Shown here: positions 13,166 to 26,200 of the stretch, piece after piece
Layout: every line of letters starts with the position of its first letter
Position numbering within the stretch: the first letter of the stretch is position 1
Source: Morinoia aosen
Lineage: Eukaryota > Arthropoda > Malacostraca > Amphipoda > Talitridae
Reading direction: 5' to 3'
DNA length: 64,000 nt
Assembly (NCBI GenBank): GCA_030386875.1
Contig: CM059579.1
Span: 18,572,484-18,636,483 of the forward strand
Program-made: the position numbers and the translations under genes
Notes under the pieces: model-generated
The model's input: the letters and a program-made list of their open reading frames with translations, nothing else
The model's database searches: none
What the model was told of the DNA's origin: nothing

Positions 13166-15249
13166 CTTTATAAGATATGTGCTTTGTTTCGTAAATGATT
13201 AGTTCCTACAATAAAAATATTCATGAAGTGTATGAAATAAAATAATTTCATAAACTTCATTTGCAGCAATTGTACGTAACGTGTGCAGTTTTAAAGTTTT
13301 ATGTAGAGGAAAATTTATATTTTCAGTGAAGTAATGAATTTATATAGCGACTGAACATATCTTGCTCTCCAACATTCGATTCGTTTGCTGTGTGCCACAT
13401 GTTTTGTGCTTGAAAATATTCTACCAGTGTTTGTTTTTAGAATTTTTGCATCACCTCAGATACTTCAATGTTAAATTTTTCTACAATTTATTAGAACGGG
13501 CGAAGTATTTTGGTATCTAATTAAATACAAAAAAAATAGAGGAATTCTCATTTAGAAATATTCTAGACATTCAGTGGCAGAAACTTCCATCAAAAAATGC
13601 TTTCTGCTTGTAGTTGCGTGAAATGATTAGCTGCAGGAGTATGTGAGTTATGGGAAGATATAAATTTTGCTAGTAATTATGCGGGTAATTATGCGAGTGC
13701 GTAATTTATTCCCCTTAATTGCTGTGCATCAATTACGGGTCTGCATAAATACGTATCGTTCATTGGCAAATTCTAAAACCATGAACTGTTTCAGGAAAAT
13801 ATCTACGTGTAACTTCACGAGGCTTAATTGTACGTCAAATTTACTTCCTTCAAATCTCACAGGCATACATATTCATCATGATTTCATAAGGAGTAAATAA
13901 ACGAAAACTACAACCAATGTAACTGAAATTAATTGTGGGAAGCAACACAATTTTTTTTTACCATGACCGTTTCAGCGCTGTTAAATTTAAAAAAAAATTG
14001 CAAGCGTTGATCATCCTAACAACATTTCGTTTGTATGCATGGATATATTCATGTCAAATGTATGTGATAAATTCTCACTAAACAATGACCCTGACAGGAA
14101 GAGCGTCAACCTGATGGCAACGGAACTCCTTGCAATTGAGTGACGCGTAACAAGTCCACGGCGAATTTTTCATCCACGACCATTAACGTCGATTGGAATT
14201 TTGCTTTCCAACTTTTAGACCATAACTCGATCTACCAACTACTGCACACTTGAATTAAAACAATAATAAGCTTTTCCTGCGTAGGTTAACAACAACATTT
14301 TCTATCTTTGATAATATTTAATGTGCGGAACTGTTTGCATGCAGTTACAGCCTGATTGAAGTGTGCATGTAATATAAATAAAACCATGAAATGCTTTAAA
14401 AAAATTTGAAGGCGTAATGAGCAGAATATGATCTAAAATCATGTTACTGTAATTTTTTATTGCACAAATGGTACTAAAAAGTGTGTAAAATTGAATTATT
14501 CTAATCCATTTATCTTACTGGAATAAGTGTTAAAACCGTCGACCAATTAAAGCTATAAATAAAATATTTATAACGTGGAACCTCTGAGTACAACTTAACT
14601 ATTGCCAGTTTAAGAATGAAAAAGGACCACAATTCTTAAAAGCCAGAATTTATAATATTTAAAGAATTATCAGAACACTGAAAGTGTAAGATTTATCTAA
14701 ATTCACTTCATGAACATATTTTACGACCCAGAACACATAAAATCATTTTATGTTAGAACACAAAACACGAAAAAACACAAAACAGGATATTTTAAATATT
14801 CACACAATACCGTTGGGTTAATAAATCCTCAATATCTAGTCAAATATAGTTCTTTCTTCTCAATTTACAGTAATGCTATGGTGCTCTGTACAACAGTTCT
14901 AATTACAGTGCCGTAGTTGTTATGAAATTCTTAATGCTGATAAATGTATGTGAGAGTTAAGGCACAAATGCCTGTGTCAGTTACAGTAAATACATGTGAA
15001 TCACACATACTTGTCCTATCGCTCACTTGCAAGCATTGATCACAGCGATAAAAGTTATGATATGCCTTACTTTATTTAGATATTATAGCAACTATAAACA
15101 GCTTTCCCATGCAGTCATGAATAAAACTATCATTCGTGAAGAGGAAAACATTTACAGATTCACCGAGCAATCGGCAATTTAGATTAGAAATGATGCTGTC
15201 CAATATGGATATAATGATGTCGCTTTACGAAATGTGTTCTCGGTGCAGA
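13166..15249. other. Non-coding intronic DNA
   Basis: AT-rich. Only short open frames without recognisable motifs. Nothing further seen. Confidence 0.3.
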
Positions 15250-15270
15250 GCTCACCACACAGGTGTGAGC
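15250..15270. promoter_or_regulatory. Candidate T-box half-site in a near-palindrome
   Basis: The consensus T-box half-site AGGTGTGA lies at 15261-15268 inside a near-palindrome bounded by GCTCAC and GTGAGC. It lies about 760 bp inside intron 1 of a T-box gene, so autoregulation is conceivable. One 8-base match in 64 kb is weak evidence by itself. Confidence 0.25.
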
Positions 15271-16026
15271 TTAATCATTTCGCTCGTCTAACGCACTTAA
15301 GATATACTCGGACAGTCACACCAGGACTAATGAATCAAAAATCGTTGCATGGTTTGCATCGCTTGCCAGTCAGCACGTGTCAGTGTCATGAATTGCTGGA
15401 GATTAGATAAACAAATGTGAAGAGACCTGCAGACAAACTGCATGCACATTGCACACGCCCGCTCGATATTTTGACACTCAAGGGAAACAAAAATAAATAA
15501 GTGATCTTGCTGTAGTGCTTTAGCTTAAATTTTTATGATTTTTCTTCAAATTTTCAATTTCTACTGAGGGTCATTCAAAGCAGATCGTCCAGGCGGTTTT
15601 GAGCTCCATGGGGTTTAGTGTTGCAGTTAGGATCAGGCTTTATTAATGTGAGTCAAAGCGTAATGGAAGCTAGTAGTAAAATGCTGTGGATTTTGAATCG
15701 ATGTTATAGTTTTTAGGATTTCTTTTGTCGCTAGATTTATTAGTACAAGAGGCAAAGAATGTACCCAATAATTCAAATTTATCCTTATAGAAGCTTTCTA
15801 AAAAATCCATTAAATTCATCCACTAAATTTTAAAAGAATGCTCCTTGAAAGCTTAAATTGAAATCAAAGACCTGTGATATAAATGTTTAAAGAAACGCTA
15901 GCTAATCCCGTGCATTAACTTCAGTGCTCAAAATTTGAGTTTCAAATTTTCGCCCCTCATGAAGAAAAAAATTTACCATCCCATCGCTAAAGGTTGCGTT
16001 GATCAACACAAGAAATGAAATGATGG

Positions 16027-16035
16027 ACTGACCTG
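16027..16035 (-). other. Splice donor of the T-box exon
   Basis: Reading the minus strand, the exon ends ...GGCAG and the intron begins GTCAGT, a good donor match. The split falls after the second base of the arginine codon in the CGR motif (phase 2). This is where the first T-box intron lies in Tbx2/Tbx3 genes. The open frame continues a short way into the intron with no family similarity, which supports the boundary. Confidence 0.85.
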
Positions 16036-16478
16036 CCACATTTGGTGATGACCATTTCAGTGCCGAACTTATGAAACTTCTCCCAGAGCTCCTTAGTTTC
16101 CAGAGTGACTTTTGGGTCGTCCACAACCCCGTCCTCCTCAGGAATGAGGGAGCGTAGCGGGTTGCGGAGATGAGCCGACTGCGACAACAAATCGTCGGAT
16201 CCCGTGAAAGGCCCCAACGCCCCGGGGAATTTGGGGAAGAGGTTGTACGGGGAATGAGATCCCGTCGTGGGGAAGCCTAGACCAGGCAAGTACGAAGGAG
16301 ATTGCGTCAGGAGGGAGTTAACGCTGAAGTCCGTGGGTCTCTGGAGGAAAAGTGGGTGATAGGCCATGCTGGAGGATGATGGATGAGGAGGATGTGGTGG
16401 TGGAAGATGAGGAGGAGGAGGGGAAGTCAAAGGGGAAGTTAGAAGTTGACCAGCTTCTCTGAGGTTATCGAATCTCAT
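16033..16478 (-). CDS. bi: First coding exon of a Tbx2/Tbx3-type T-box transcription factor (optomotor-blind ortholog)
   Basis: Nuclear sequence-specific DNA-binding protein; family members repress or pattern transcription in appendage, eye and optic-lobe development in insects. The exon encodes 148 residues plus two bases. It begins at MRFDNL, which resembles the MRYD start of Drosophila Omb, and has a proline/serine-rich run before MAYHP (ATG at 16365-16367). Then come QRPTDFSVNSLL, the acidic linker EEDGVVDDPKVTLE and the first T-box strand, ending FGTEMVITKCGR. MAYHP plus DDPKVTLE plus this intron position identify the Tbx2/3 subfamily rather than Tbx1, 4/5, 6 or 20. The frame is open upstream to another ATG at 16593-16595, but that extension shows no family similarity. 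Oddities: KFG where KLG is usual, and cysteine in KCGR where Tbx2/3 proteins normally have serine. The remaining T-box and C-terminal exons lie beyond position 1. Confidence 0.92.
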
Positions 16479-17330
16479 GGAGAACGCCGTGCTGTGTCGA
16501 GTCCGTACGAAGAAATTCACTTTTGAATATTTCTGTACTTCGAGCTTGAGGTCCAAACTCACTCGGAGTCCCTCACAAACACTACACACGGCCACTGATT
16601 AACTCAAACTAACTGAAACAAAGTTGTTCCTAAAACACCGTAACACTGGCAAGGAAATTTGCAAAAAACTTTTTGTACAGAAACAGACACTTGTGAGAAT
16701 TCACACAATCTGATCTAGCAACTAGGGAAAATTTGGCAAGTTGAATTTATGTCACACTCAGGCTTCACACATTTTCTCTCAAAAATCCTGTCACTTGTAA
16801 TAATTATCGGAAAGTTGGAAGCAGCATCAATGGTAGAAGGTATGGTCCGTTTCCGGCGACGTAAGCGTTGAGAAGAACGAGAAGCACTCGCGGCGCCACC
16901 GAATTTCATTGACTCGTTACAAACCTACCGAGCGGGCGAGCGCACCCACACTGACCGTGAGCGCTGGCGGAGCGGCACACGAGCGGCGGCAAGTCTGCTG
17001 CTGCATGCCCTCCACCAATGGAAGTTGCTCAACCTTCGAAGGAGGAGCAACGCGACACCCACCGCCACCTTCTCAACGGTCACGCATCCAACTTCACACG
17101 CAAGCACCGCGCAAAAATCGCCTTCCAAGGCTCCTTTCGGGTGTGAAAATTAGCATCTAGCGAGCCCGAAATGCGCGCTTTGAAGGCTGTTTCTGGTGAG
17201 CTTTTGAGTGGAAACTTGTGTGAGGGATGCCAGGCTTGAGGGGAAAATGAAACACTTCGAAATGAGTCACAATGAGTGGGAGGAGGCAGCCAAGTGAATT
17301 AATCCATCGGCGCTAGAAGTCCCGCCTCGG
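16479..17330 (-). promoter_or_regulatory. Probable 5' UTR and promoter-proximal region of the T-box gene
   Basis: Directly upstream of the start codon on the minus strand. The arthropod initiator-like string TCAGTT falls at 16611-16616, with another TCAGTG at 16593-16598; neither has a convincing downstream promoter element or TATA box. From about 16850 to 17330 the sequence is clearly GC-richer than the surroundings. The start site could also lie further upstream with a spliced 5' UTR, so the exact promoter is unresolved. Confidence 0.35.
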
Positions 17331-17339
17331 AGTGCGAGA

Positions 17340-17500
17340 GAGGGCAGACTGCTTCTACATCCCACCACCCTGCCTGAACCTCACCCAGCCACTCACTCCA
17401 CCACCTCCTCCTCCTTCTCAGCCCCTGACACTAACACCACCCATCCACACCACCTTCGCAACCTCATCTCTTCTCACACACACACACACACACATAGACT
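17340..17500 (+). repeat. C/T-rich tract ending in a (CA)n microsatellite
   Basis: CCACC, CTCC and CACC-rich sequence from about 17360 leads into about ten CA dinucleotides near 17475-17494. On the minus strand this is a GA/GT-rich tract upstream of the T-box gene, a composition often seen near developmental promoters. No coding potential. Confidence 0.75.
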
Positions 17501-19317
17501 CCAACACTCCCTCGGCTCCACACCGGTGACAGTTGGTCAAACTTTGGCCTCTAAATCTCATGTTCGTCAGGAGCTCGGATCCACCGAAATTCAGCTGAGG
17601 TAATTGTTTAATTAGAGCGAAAATGATATGCGCTCAACTTGGGCTCGAGCATTTCCTTGCAAGTTGCTTGCGAGTCATCGAGTCCACGGCGCTTTTAAAA
17701 AAGACGCAAAACTGTCGTCAAACAAGGCAAAGATGAAAGAGATTCAAATACGTACACAGCCAAATTATCCTCGTTTTATTTTTAGTTTTCTTCAGGTGTG
17801 CCTACAGCACTACACGAATGCTGGCATGGATGAGTGTGAGTGAGCTAGACTCGTGCTAAATGTACAAGCAAAATATTGAGTTGATGAGTTCTGTTTCAAA
17901 GTAGGTTTTTACGGGCTACCTTTTTATTGCAATAAGGTCCCTGAACTGTTCTACCTCTTGGCGTTCATCTGGCGTGGTAGTTCTTGTGTGATGATGACTG
18001 TAAATTATAAAAAGAAAACTCGTTTTCTCAAACAACATTGGTGTGCTCGTCTGCTGACGTGGTATAACAAGTTGTCATGAATACGTGATGACGTACGTGG
18101 CAATACGTCGTCATGACCATGCACTGCCGTGATAACAGGGTTTATACTTAGCGATGACGCATGCCACATTAGTATACGCGACAGTATACTGACGTCGGAA
18201 TATGTGGTCTGACCATGAGCTGTAACTCGATACCCTATTATCACGACCATGTGCAGACTTGGTACTACACAATCATAACCGCATACCGACATCATGTTGT
18301 TCCATCAAGCACGGGAGTGGTGCCATGTTGATGTGGCTGGATGACCATGGGAAATGACAGACCAGGGAAGGCGGTATAAGCAGCCACCGAGAACGTCTGT
18401 TCCGCACACAATATGACGAGTTTGGTCAGGGCTGCTAAATTGTCCTTTTTGGGGCCATAAATCTCTAATTTAGCTTTTTACGTGGCAATCCTACTGAGTT
18501 GCCAGGTGTTAAGGGGTTTTAATGCCAAATTTTATTAGGAAAAAGGTCAAATTAGAGAATTTTTTTTAGAAAAATTGCTAATATAGCAATTTTGGGTCCA
18601 GTATATTTGCGAATTTTAGTTGTAGGGAATGACGCCTGTTTGAAATTTTTATGAACTTCTAGAAAATAAGACTATAATAATTTTTATACATTCAAGTTTG
18701 CTCCTCAATTAAGCTCCTATGAAAGAGTGCTCTTTTAAATGATTCGCATCTTAAATTAGTTAAAATATTGACTTTCAATCCGTGAAATAAAATTCCACCG
18801 TCAAGTTAACGTTGAAATTATTTGAGCTAATAATATTTTAAATTTATTTAGACATATTTCTTTGTTTGAGTAATCCTCTAAAATGAGGAATAATTGTGAG
18901 TTAACTATTCAAATCATGATACCAATATATGCGAAAAAAAACCAAATAATTTTTAAAAAAACAGTCCTGCATGTAACACAGGGCTCCCTTAAAATACATT
19001 GAACAAAAGAGAACAGTCTCTGAAAAAATTTCAAAGTATTGAAAGCATAAAATATATCAATTAGAGCGTATTTCTTGATAATTTTAACTGTGTTTACACG
19101 TTTCAATAACAATTAATTTATACTGCCTAATTATAGGTTTTTTAATTTGAGCTTCAAGAGAAATCAAAACTTTATTTTCATTCTCCGTAGATTTTTAGAG
19201 TTTAATCGCAGAGACACTCATCACTCGTCACAGGCGATGCACAGTAATATCTTAATGCTTTCCAAAGTGCACATGATGTTGATATTTATCCGGGATGGTG
19301 GTGAAGCTTCAAACACT
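17501..19317. other. Non-coding DNA upstream of the T-box gene
   Basis: No gene or mobile element recognised. A T-box-like half-site, CCAGGTGTTA, occurs near 18500. Around 18030-18300 there are repeated short phrases such as CGTCATGA and CATGACGA, but no clean period. Confidence 0.3.
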
Positions 19318-19425
19318 CGAGCGCGTGTATGTACGAGTATGTGTGTTTATGCGTGTGTGCGTGTGTGTACATATATGTGTGTGTGCACATGTGTGTATAT
19401 GCGTGTGTGTTTGTGTGTGTATATG
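19318..19425 (+). repeat. Imperfect (GT)n microsatellite
   Basis: About 100 bp of GTGTGT interrupted by AT, GC and CA steps. Overlapping open frames on both strands are repeat artefacts. Confidence 0.9.
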
Positions 19426-19762
19426 TAACCGCCACCTCGTATTTCAGGTGATGTGCGTAACAGTAGCTAGCTCGAACGGTAAGCAAATGACTATCACATG
19501 CTGTATATTCACGAACATGAGCTTTATATTATGTTCACGAACATGAGCTCACATATACCGACTGGCTTCCAAACTCCGGTAAAAATTACGCTATAATTAA
19601 GCTATGTATGTGAAAGACACACGTACAATTTTCTCAAAATTTACTGTACATATTCAAGTAGATTTGAAGAATGCAGCTGAAAAATCGTAACATAATTTAT
19701 TTCTCCCAACCAGTGGTGCTTCAAAATAGACTGTAATCGTCGGCCTTAATAACTGTATATAT

Positions 19763-20225
19763 TTATGGCTCATGCTGTGTGTGTGTGTTGAATGAGTCTG
19801 TTTCAACGTAGAAATAGTATGTATTGTATATATTGTTACCCAATAAGTGTATGTGCTTACGGCTCATGCAGTTGGATGAGCCTGTTTCAACTCAAATACA
19901 ATATACATTGTATATCATTACGAAATAATTCTAAATGTTTGCGGCTCATGCAGTTGGATGAGCCTGTTTCAACTCAAATACAATATACATTGTATATCAT
20001 TACGAAATAATTCTAAATGTTTGCGGCTCATGCAGTTGGATGAGCCTGTTTCAACTCAAATACAATATACATTGTATATCATTACGAAATAATTCTAAAT
20101 GTTTGCGGCTCATGCAGTTGGATGAGCCTGTTTCAACTCAAATACAATATACATTGTATATCATTACGAAATAATTCTAAATGTTTGCGGCTCATGCAGT
20201 TGAATGAGTCTGCTTCAACCCAGAT
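19763..20225 (+). repeat. 82-bp tandem repeat, about 5.5 copies
   Basis: The phrase GGCTCATGCAGTTGGATGAG starts at 19861, 19943, 20025 and 20107, exactly 82 bp apart; the 20189 copy reads TTGAATGAG instead. The four inner units are nearly identical, while the outermost (about 19769 and 20189) are diverged. Each unit contains a near-palindromic AATACAATATACATTGTATA segment. The homogeneity suggests recent expansion. Confidence 0.95.
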
Positions 20226-23200
20226 ATAATACATAAACACAAATCTTACGATTAAAGTAACATACGCTCACTCGCAGTCTCTGCACAACTCTCTGTGTTT
20301 TCACACAGGGCTAGCAAACTGCTGTGTGTTCTCACTATACTTCAACATCTCGTAGCTACTGTGTGCGAGACACGCAAGTGTCACGAGAACATCCTCTTAC
20401 ATCATGTGCGTGCTTGCTGCCCTCGAGGTGCATGCTCATGTGGCTTATCTTGTCGCTAATTGCACGCAATTGAGAGCATTTGACCGTAAAATTGCTCACC
20501 GTCATCCGTAATCCCGGCGAGCGCATCAGAGCGCTCGCTTGCTGCCTGCGCTGGATGACTGTCATCGCTATAACTAGTGCAAGCCAAACCAATCCTTAAA
20601 TCGCTTTCCTGGGTAAATGTTTCCGCCAAAATGGGGGCGTTTTAAAAGGTTCTGTATGGTGATCGTTATCCGCGCTCCCTAAATTCTGGCGATTGTAATT
20701 GAACTTGTTTCGAATTTTAATATAAATTCAAGTATAGGTTTTTATTTGTCATATTTTGTAGAAGTTTAAGTTGCATGGATTTTATTAACGAGGATAAAGT
20801 ATTAAACGAGGAAAATTATTTCATTTTTACCTACCATGATGTAACATATAATTTCGTGCATATTTTTTAAAAGAAGTCCGACATGAAATTGAAACTGCAT
20901 GTTTCTACAGTAAAGAATTAAAGTTCTCCCTATAATACACTTATTAAAATTATAAGAACTACTGCACCGCTTCTGCGACGGTCATATATATTGACACTCG
21001 TGTTAATTTCCCCTGACCCCCATAAAGTTACCCCAGATCAGGGAAGTTATTCCCAGAGTACCGCACTTGCTTTCGCGCTGCCATGTCTTTATCCGTAAGC
21101 CGGTAAACGCCCGACTAATCTCATGATGGGGATTGCTCTCAAATACGCCAGTCTTTCAGCCAAAATTGTCCGATTCTTTTCGCGGGGGGAACGCACGGAG
21201 TAGACTACCCTTGCTGCTGATGCTGCTGCTGAAGTGAGAACGATGTTTTAACAAGCCTAATAAATGTTAAATTAATATTTCCCTCATTTTAAGTAGACTG
21301 TTTGGGAAAGGATGTTCGTCAAATTTTAAGGTTCTTTAATTATTCACAGCAAACTTCTTTCTCAGATTTTTTTTCTAAATTGGAAGACAAGTGTCACTCA
21401 ATTTAGCCTAATAACTACGAAATAAATGCAGAATTAAATAAATAAATGCAGACAGACTCATTGAGCCTGTTTTGCAATTTTATAAAATGTTTTTTGAATA
21501 ATCAACATGTTATACATAATTTAGGTAAAGAACACAAAAAGAACACTTCTGAACAATGGTTTCTGTCCTCACGCCAGACGGAAAATGGTAGACTAAGACT
21601 ATTGTTTGATCGTGAGACTACTACTATGCATACTCGATCCGCAGTCCTGACTTCTTTCTCCATGTTTTTTAGGTAATTAACTCGCTTAAATACCAAAAAT
21701 ACTTAAACACTGAAAATATTCAATTTAAAAAAGTTTTACACCCTGTGATTCACCTCACATCTGTTATGACGGCGAACGGCCGCTGTAGCTCTAAATATGA
21801 GCGTTAGTTGGAGGTGATGAGGTGAGTGATACACACTGATATAGTGCATCACTTCCTTACTCTACACACAGTCGCAAATAACTTTTTTCCCATCGCAATA
21901 GTTTAATTTGTTGCGATGAATCACAGTCTTCAAGATCTTCTTACAAAACAAACCGATAATTTCTAACCCTATATAGTTCGGCTGACATGAACTCTGCATA
22001 GCTTAAATCAAAGGAATCTGATAGCAAAGAATTTTGCTCTTGGTAACAGCAAATAATACAAAAAAATCACCTATCATGAAATATCATGAGCCGGAATTAC
22101 AACTCTTCATCGGAATGGACTGTTTACCAAACATTATTCTATCGATTAAAAGCGAAGGCTAATGAATAATAAAGAAATGTTTTTGATGTGTTTCCTCTAA
22201 GCAGAGGTCAAGGACACCTAACATAATTCTCAGGAAAATAATTTTCCAGAACTAATTGCATTGGTCGTTTAGAGTCCAAGCACAAGACTGTTTATACAAA
22301 GAATTCTCTAAATTTGCTGCCTTTGATATCAAACACAGACACAGAATGTTAATTCAAGTCATAACACTCAAAAAGTACGTGGGAAAACTATACTCCACAA
22401 TGCCAACAGAAGAATGTGGCTTGAAAAAAAGCTAAACAGGCTCAATAAATCTCGGGAAACTAATATCCACGTTTCAATAACTCCGGCTTTCTCGATCATG
22501 CATGGTATTTATTCGATTATTTCAGCTAAAGATTCGTGCACACATCATATAAGAAACCTATAGACCTAGAAATTACTAATAACGTGAACGCTCTTTTTTA
22601 TTCTTCATCAGATTGCCGATAAACTTTCCAATAACCATAACTTTACCAACTTCACATTCACTACCGAACACCTTTTTCCAGGTTTTTAGGACGGATTTTA
22701 ATATGTTCAAAATGGCTTCTGGAGAGAGGAAAGTTTCTAATCTCCGTGGCTTCGCTTTAAAAGAGGCTCTTCTGGCCTGTCGTAGGAGAAAAGCGCTGCA
22801 GTGCTAAGTTGCGCGCCGGTGTCATTTTCAAAGGCGAGCGTTTGTTAGGCTTTACGAGGACCCCAGCGGCTCTACGGCGTCATTTGGAGCCGACCCTGCT
22901 CATTGCTGGCCTCTCTCAGCTGGCTCGGCTGAAGAAAGACCACTTCTGCAGGCGATGCCTTACTTCGCTGCTTATGTAGTGCTCGGTTTGCACTGCGTTC
23001 CAGCTCACTAAAGTGAACACAAGACGCAAATGACTTGCGGTGGAAGCGCGGGCATGCTGCTTTCATTTTAGAGGATGGTGGTAACGCATTATTTCTGCAA
23101 AATTAGTTACCCCAGGTAAGACTGTGTTTGGGATCGATGTCGCAAAGCTCTGCTTCTGTTTTGTTCTTTCTGTGTCGCGCCGCAAAATTGTGCATAAATT

Positions 23201-26200
23201 CGTGTGCTAAACAAATTCAAGAACAGAAAAAATCAATTTAAAACATTTAATAAATGTAGAAATAATTTTCTGTTTCTTTTACCTTTTTTGCCTCTTGGAT
23301 GTCTAAAAAATTGTTAATTCCAAAATATATTCCAATTTTGAAGTAGCTTGAACTTTATTTTTATGTGAATGCATTTCTTGCCTGTCTTGGTTATAACACC
23401 ACTGTTCAATGAATAACACAGTCAAAAGTAACTACTAAAATTTTCGTTGAAAATCAAAAGACCCTGACCAGCAGTCTCCGGGTTGGGTTAATGCTCACAC
23501 GCACCCCCATACATCGACAGACATTCCCCTCACAAAGAAGGCCCCACAACACGGCCCTCTAAGATGTCATGTGCAGCTGTGCTCACACACGGCCGTTTAC
23601 TGAGCGTCGCCTCGCAGGCCTACTTTATTCCGTCCTGAGCGAGAGCTAATTTTACATCTCTAGGGGGCGCAAGTAGCAAATTGATCTCACGATTTAAGTG
23701 CGAATTCGAAAGAACGATACTTCTACAAGCAAAAGCCATAAAATTGGTCACTTTATCTTTCATCAAGCGTTGTTGGAAGCTTGGCATTCGGTTGAGAGTA
23801 AATACAACAAGCTCGTGTGCATAAACACGAAAAGAAAGCAAAGGGTCGGGAAGCGTGAGGCCAGTGCAGATTGCGTCGCCTCACGCAAGGACTCGATCTA
23901 ACCGACTCGCTTTCGGGAGCGTCGGCTCCCTTCCGATGCGCGATCGAGGGGAAACCCTGAATGCTTTCCCCACAAAAGTAATGGGGAGAGATCAGGGAAC
24001 TGAGGAAGCCAGTTGAAAATGAGGAAAGGATGGGAATGAGGCCCCGAGGATAACTGCGAAAGACGTGTTTGGAGATTTGAATTGTTGGAGAAAGTATGCT
24101 CAAGGTTTGGAATGAATGAGTCGTAAATGGAATTTTTACGAACGCTTTAGAAATTGTGCAGATCATAAAGCGTGGGAGAAATTTGAAAGCTTGTTTTCAA
24201 GATGGCGTTAGAAAATAATAGATCACAGACTATATAAACAGAGCTTAGGACATACCAAAAATACTGAGGAAATGGTCCACACCAGTCTAGTATCAGTTGG
24301 GTTATACACTTCTGATTATAATCAGCGCCAAATTGAGGTCCAACTCGTAAGTACTGGTGCTTATCATAGCTTTCAAATAAGGCTCTGCACACGAAGTGAA
24401 GGTTATGTATAATATGTAAAATTAAATGGAGCAATTTACTTTGGATAGTAGAGATCTTAAGAATGCCTCAAAGATGAAATTAAATATGTTAGCCCAGAAC
24501 AGACATTACGACAATGTGCCAAGAGTAGCAACAAGAGTCGATTTTAGATTCTAAAAAGGCGTTTCTAGTCAGACATAGTTAAAAATTTAAAACTAATTTC
24601 CTTTTTCTGTGGGAAAATGTAGTAAAAAATTGGCATAAAAAATTACCAATGATTCAACACAAGCAGTTAGGCGCTCGAGCCAAAATCGGAAAAATCAAAT
24701 GGTCTTTAGAAAAACTTTTTAGGTATGACAACGTCACTTTTGGGCATATAAATTGCGCTGTTTTACTGCCCAAAACGGCTCTGGCAGATACTGTAACCAA
24801 GATATTGATCCCGAATTAGCCAAAGCGAGTCCCTCAAATGAAGCAGGCAATAAAAAGACAAAAGTTGAGCCAAAACAATCATTTGTGCGGTAGGGCGCAC
24901 CAGGGGAGCATGCCTGCGTAACGGTAATTACAAATTACCACAATTATGCAAAAACAAGAACATAAAACAGGCTAATTGATTATCAAAATTGCTAGGTCTC
25001 TGTAAACATGTGTTATGTACTGCACACAGCGCGCACGACGGAGCTGCTCAGGTAAAAACAGGTAACTCGAACACATACGGCATGCTCACAAGTTTTGTTT
25101 TCAACACACTGATTAGCAGAGAATATCCTTTAGCGCTGTCTTAAAAAAATGTTTTTAGCGGTAAACATGGGCCTCCAAGATGTTGAAATCTTATGAAATT
25201 GGTCATTTTGTTCATTTTAGGCACCTTGTGTTGGTCGCACATCGCATTTTAATTGCGAGTGTACCATTCATATTCATGGAATTCTGCCAATATATTTGTG
25301 GAGTTGTGCCAAAATATTGCCCAAATCCTGCCAACTTCTTAAGAGGTGGTAGGGCATACGTCAACTCAATTTACATCATATAATTTAATTCTTTCTATAC
25401 CTGGTTGTCGGCTTGGCTTTTCAGCAAAAAATCCTACGCTGAGCTCCAATGAAAACTGAATGGAATATTTCTTATAGAACCACATGTTCGTACACCTGAA
25501 AATAAGTAACTTACATTATTTACAGTATTGAGGCATCTCTGGCTTCAGATATTTCCTGCTTGAAGTTATTTTCAACGTATAACTTCAAAACTACTACAAG
25601 CGACAATAACATCGTTAATTCATCTTTCTTGTAACAGCTTCTGGTTACATGAAGTCAAAGAGTGTATTTATCACATCTGTCATCTTATCTTTAATCTCTT
25701 TCAAAGATATTACTTGAGAAAACAGTCACTTATTAATTTCCTTCTGTTATGATGTTCCAAATCAACAGTAATATCATGAATGAGCTTCGTTTGTGATAAA
25801 ATTCCACTGCAAAGTAGCTTTAAAGAACTACTAAAGGTTTCTCAGAGTATACCGACCCTATACCCTTCTGTCATTTTGATGGACTTTTGTTTGGCGGTGA
25901 GCGACAGCGTTTGCGCTTGGGTGAGTGCTGTTAAAAGTGCGACAGTTTTTCAACACGCACTTTTGTTAAGCTAAGTTTTCGGAAGACGCTTTAGCCTGTG
26001 TGGTTATTTAACTCGTCGAAGAGAGTTATAAACACAGGGTACTTTTATTCTCGGTTTATGTAAAAGTTATGCACACTATTTTTTTAAATATATATGTATT
26101 AAGAAGAAATTACTGAATTTGGAATATCACTGCATGTAATCCTCCAGGAGTAGTTTTCTATAAAAAGCTCTCAAGTTTTTCAACATTTATTGCGTTTCTT

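Larger units (their letters stand above)
1..16032 (-). other. Intron 1 of the Tbx2/3 (optomotor-blind) gene, partial
   Basis: The donor site at the end of the T-box exon opens an intron that runs toward position 1 and beyond. The next expected coding block, which in Tbx2/3 proteins begins with RMFP and continues to the conserved HNSRW region, is not found in any minus-strand frame here, so the intron exceeds 16 kb. Large first introns rich in enhancers are known for this gene family in insects. Content: a satellite near the left edge, degenerate minisatellites, a few GC-richer patches and AT-rich filler. That the whole interval is intronic is an inference from the missing second exon. Confidence 0.7.

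Noticed and set aside
16593-16595. First ATG as the start of the T-box protein
   Set aside because: The added 39 residues resemble nothing in Tbx2/3 proteins, whereas MRFDNL at 16476-16478 resembles the known Omb start.
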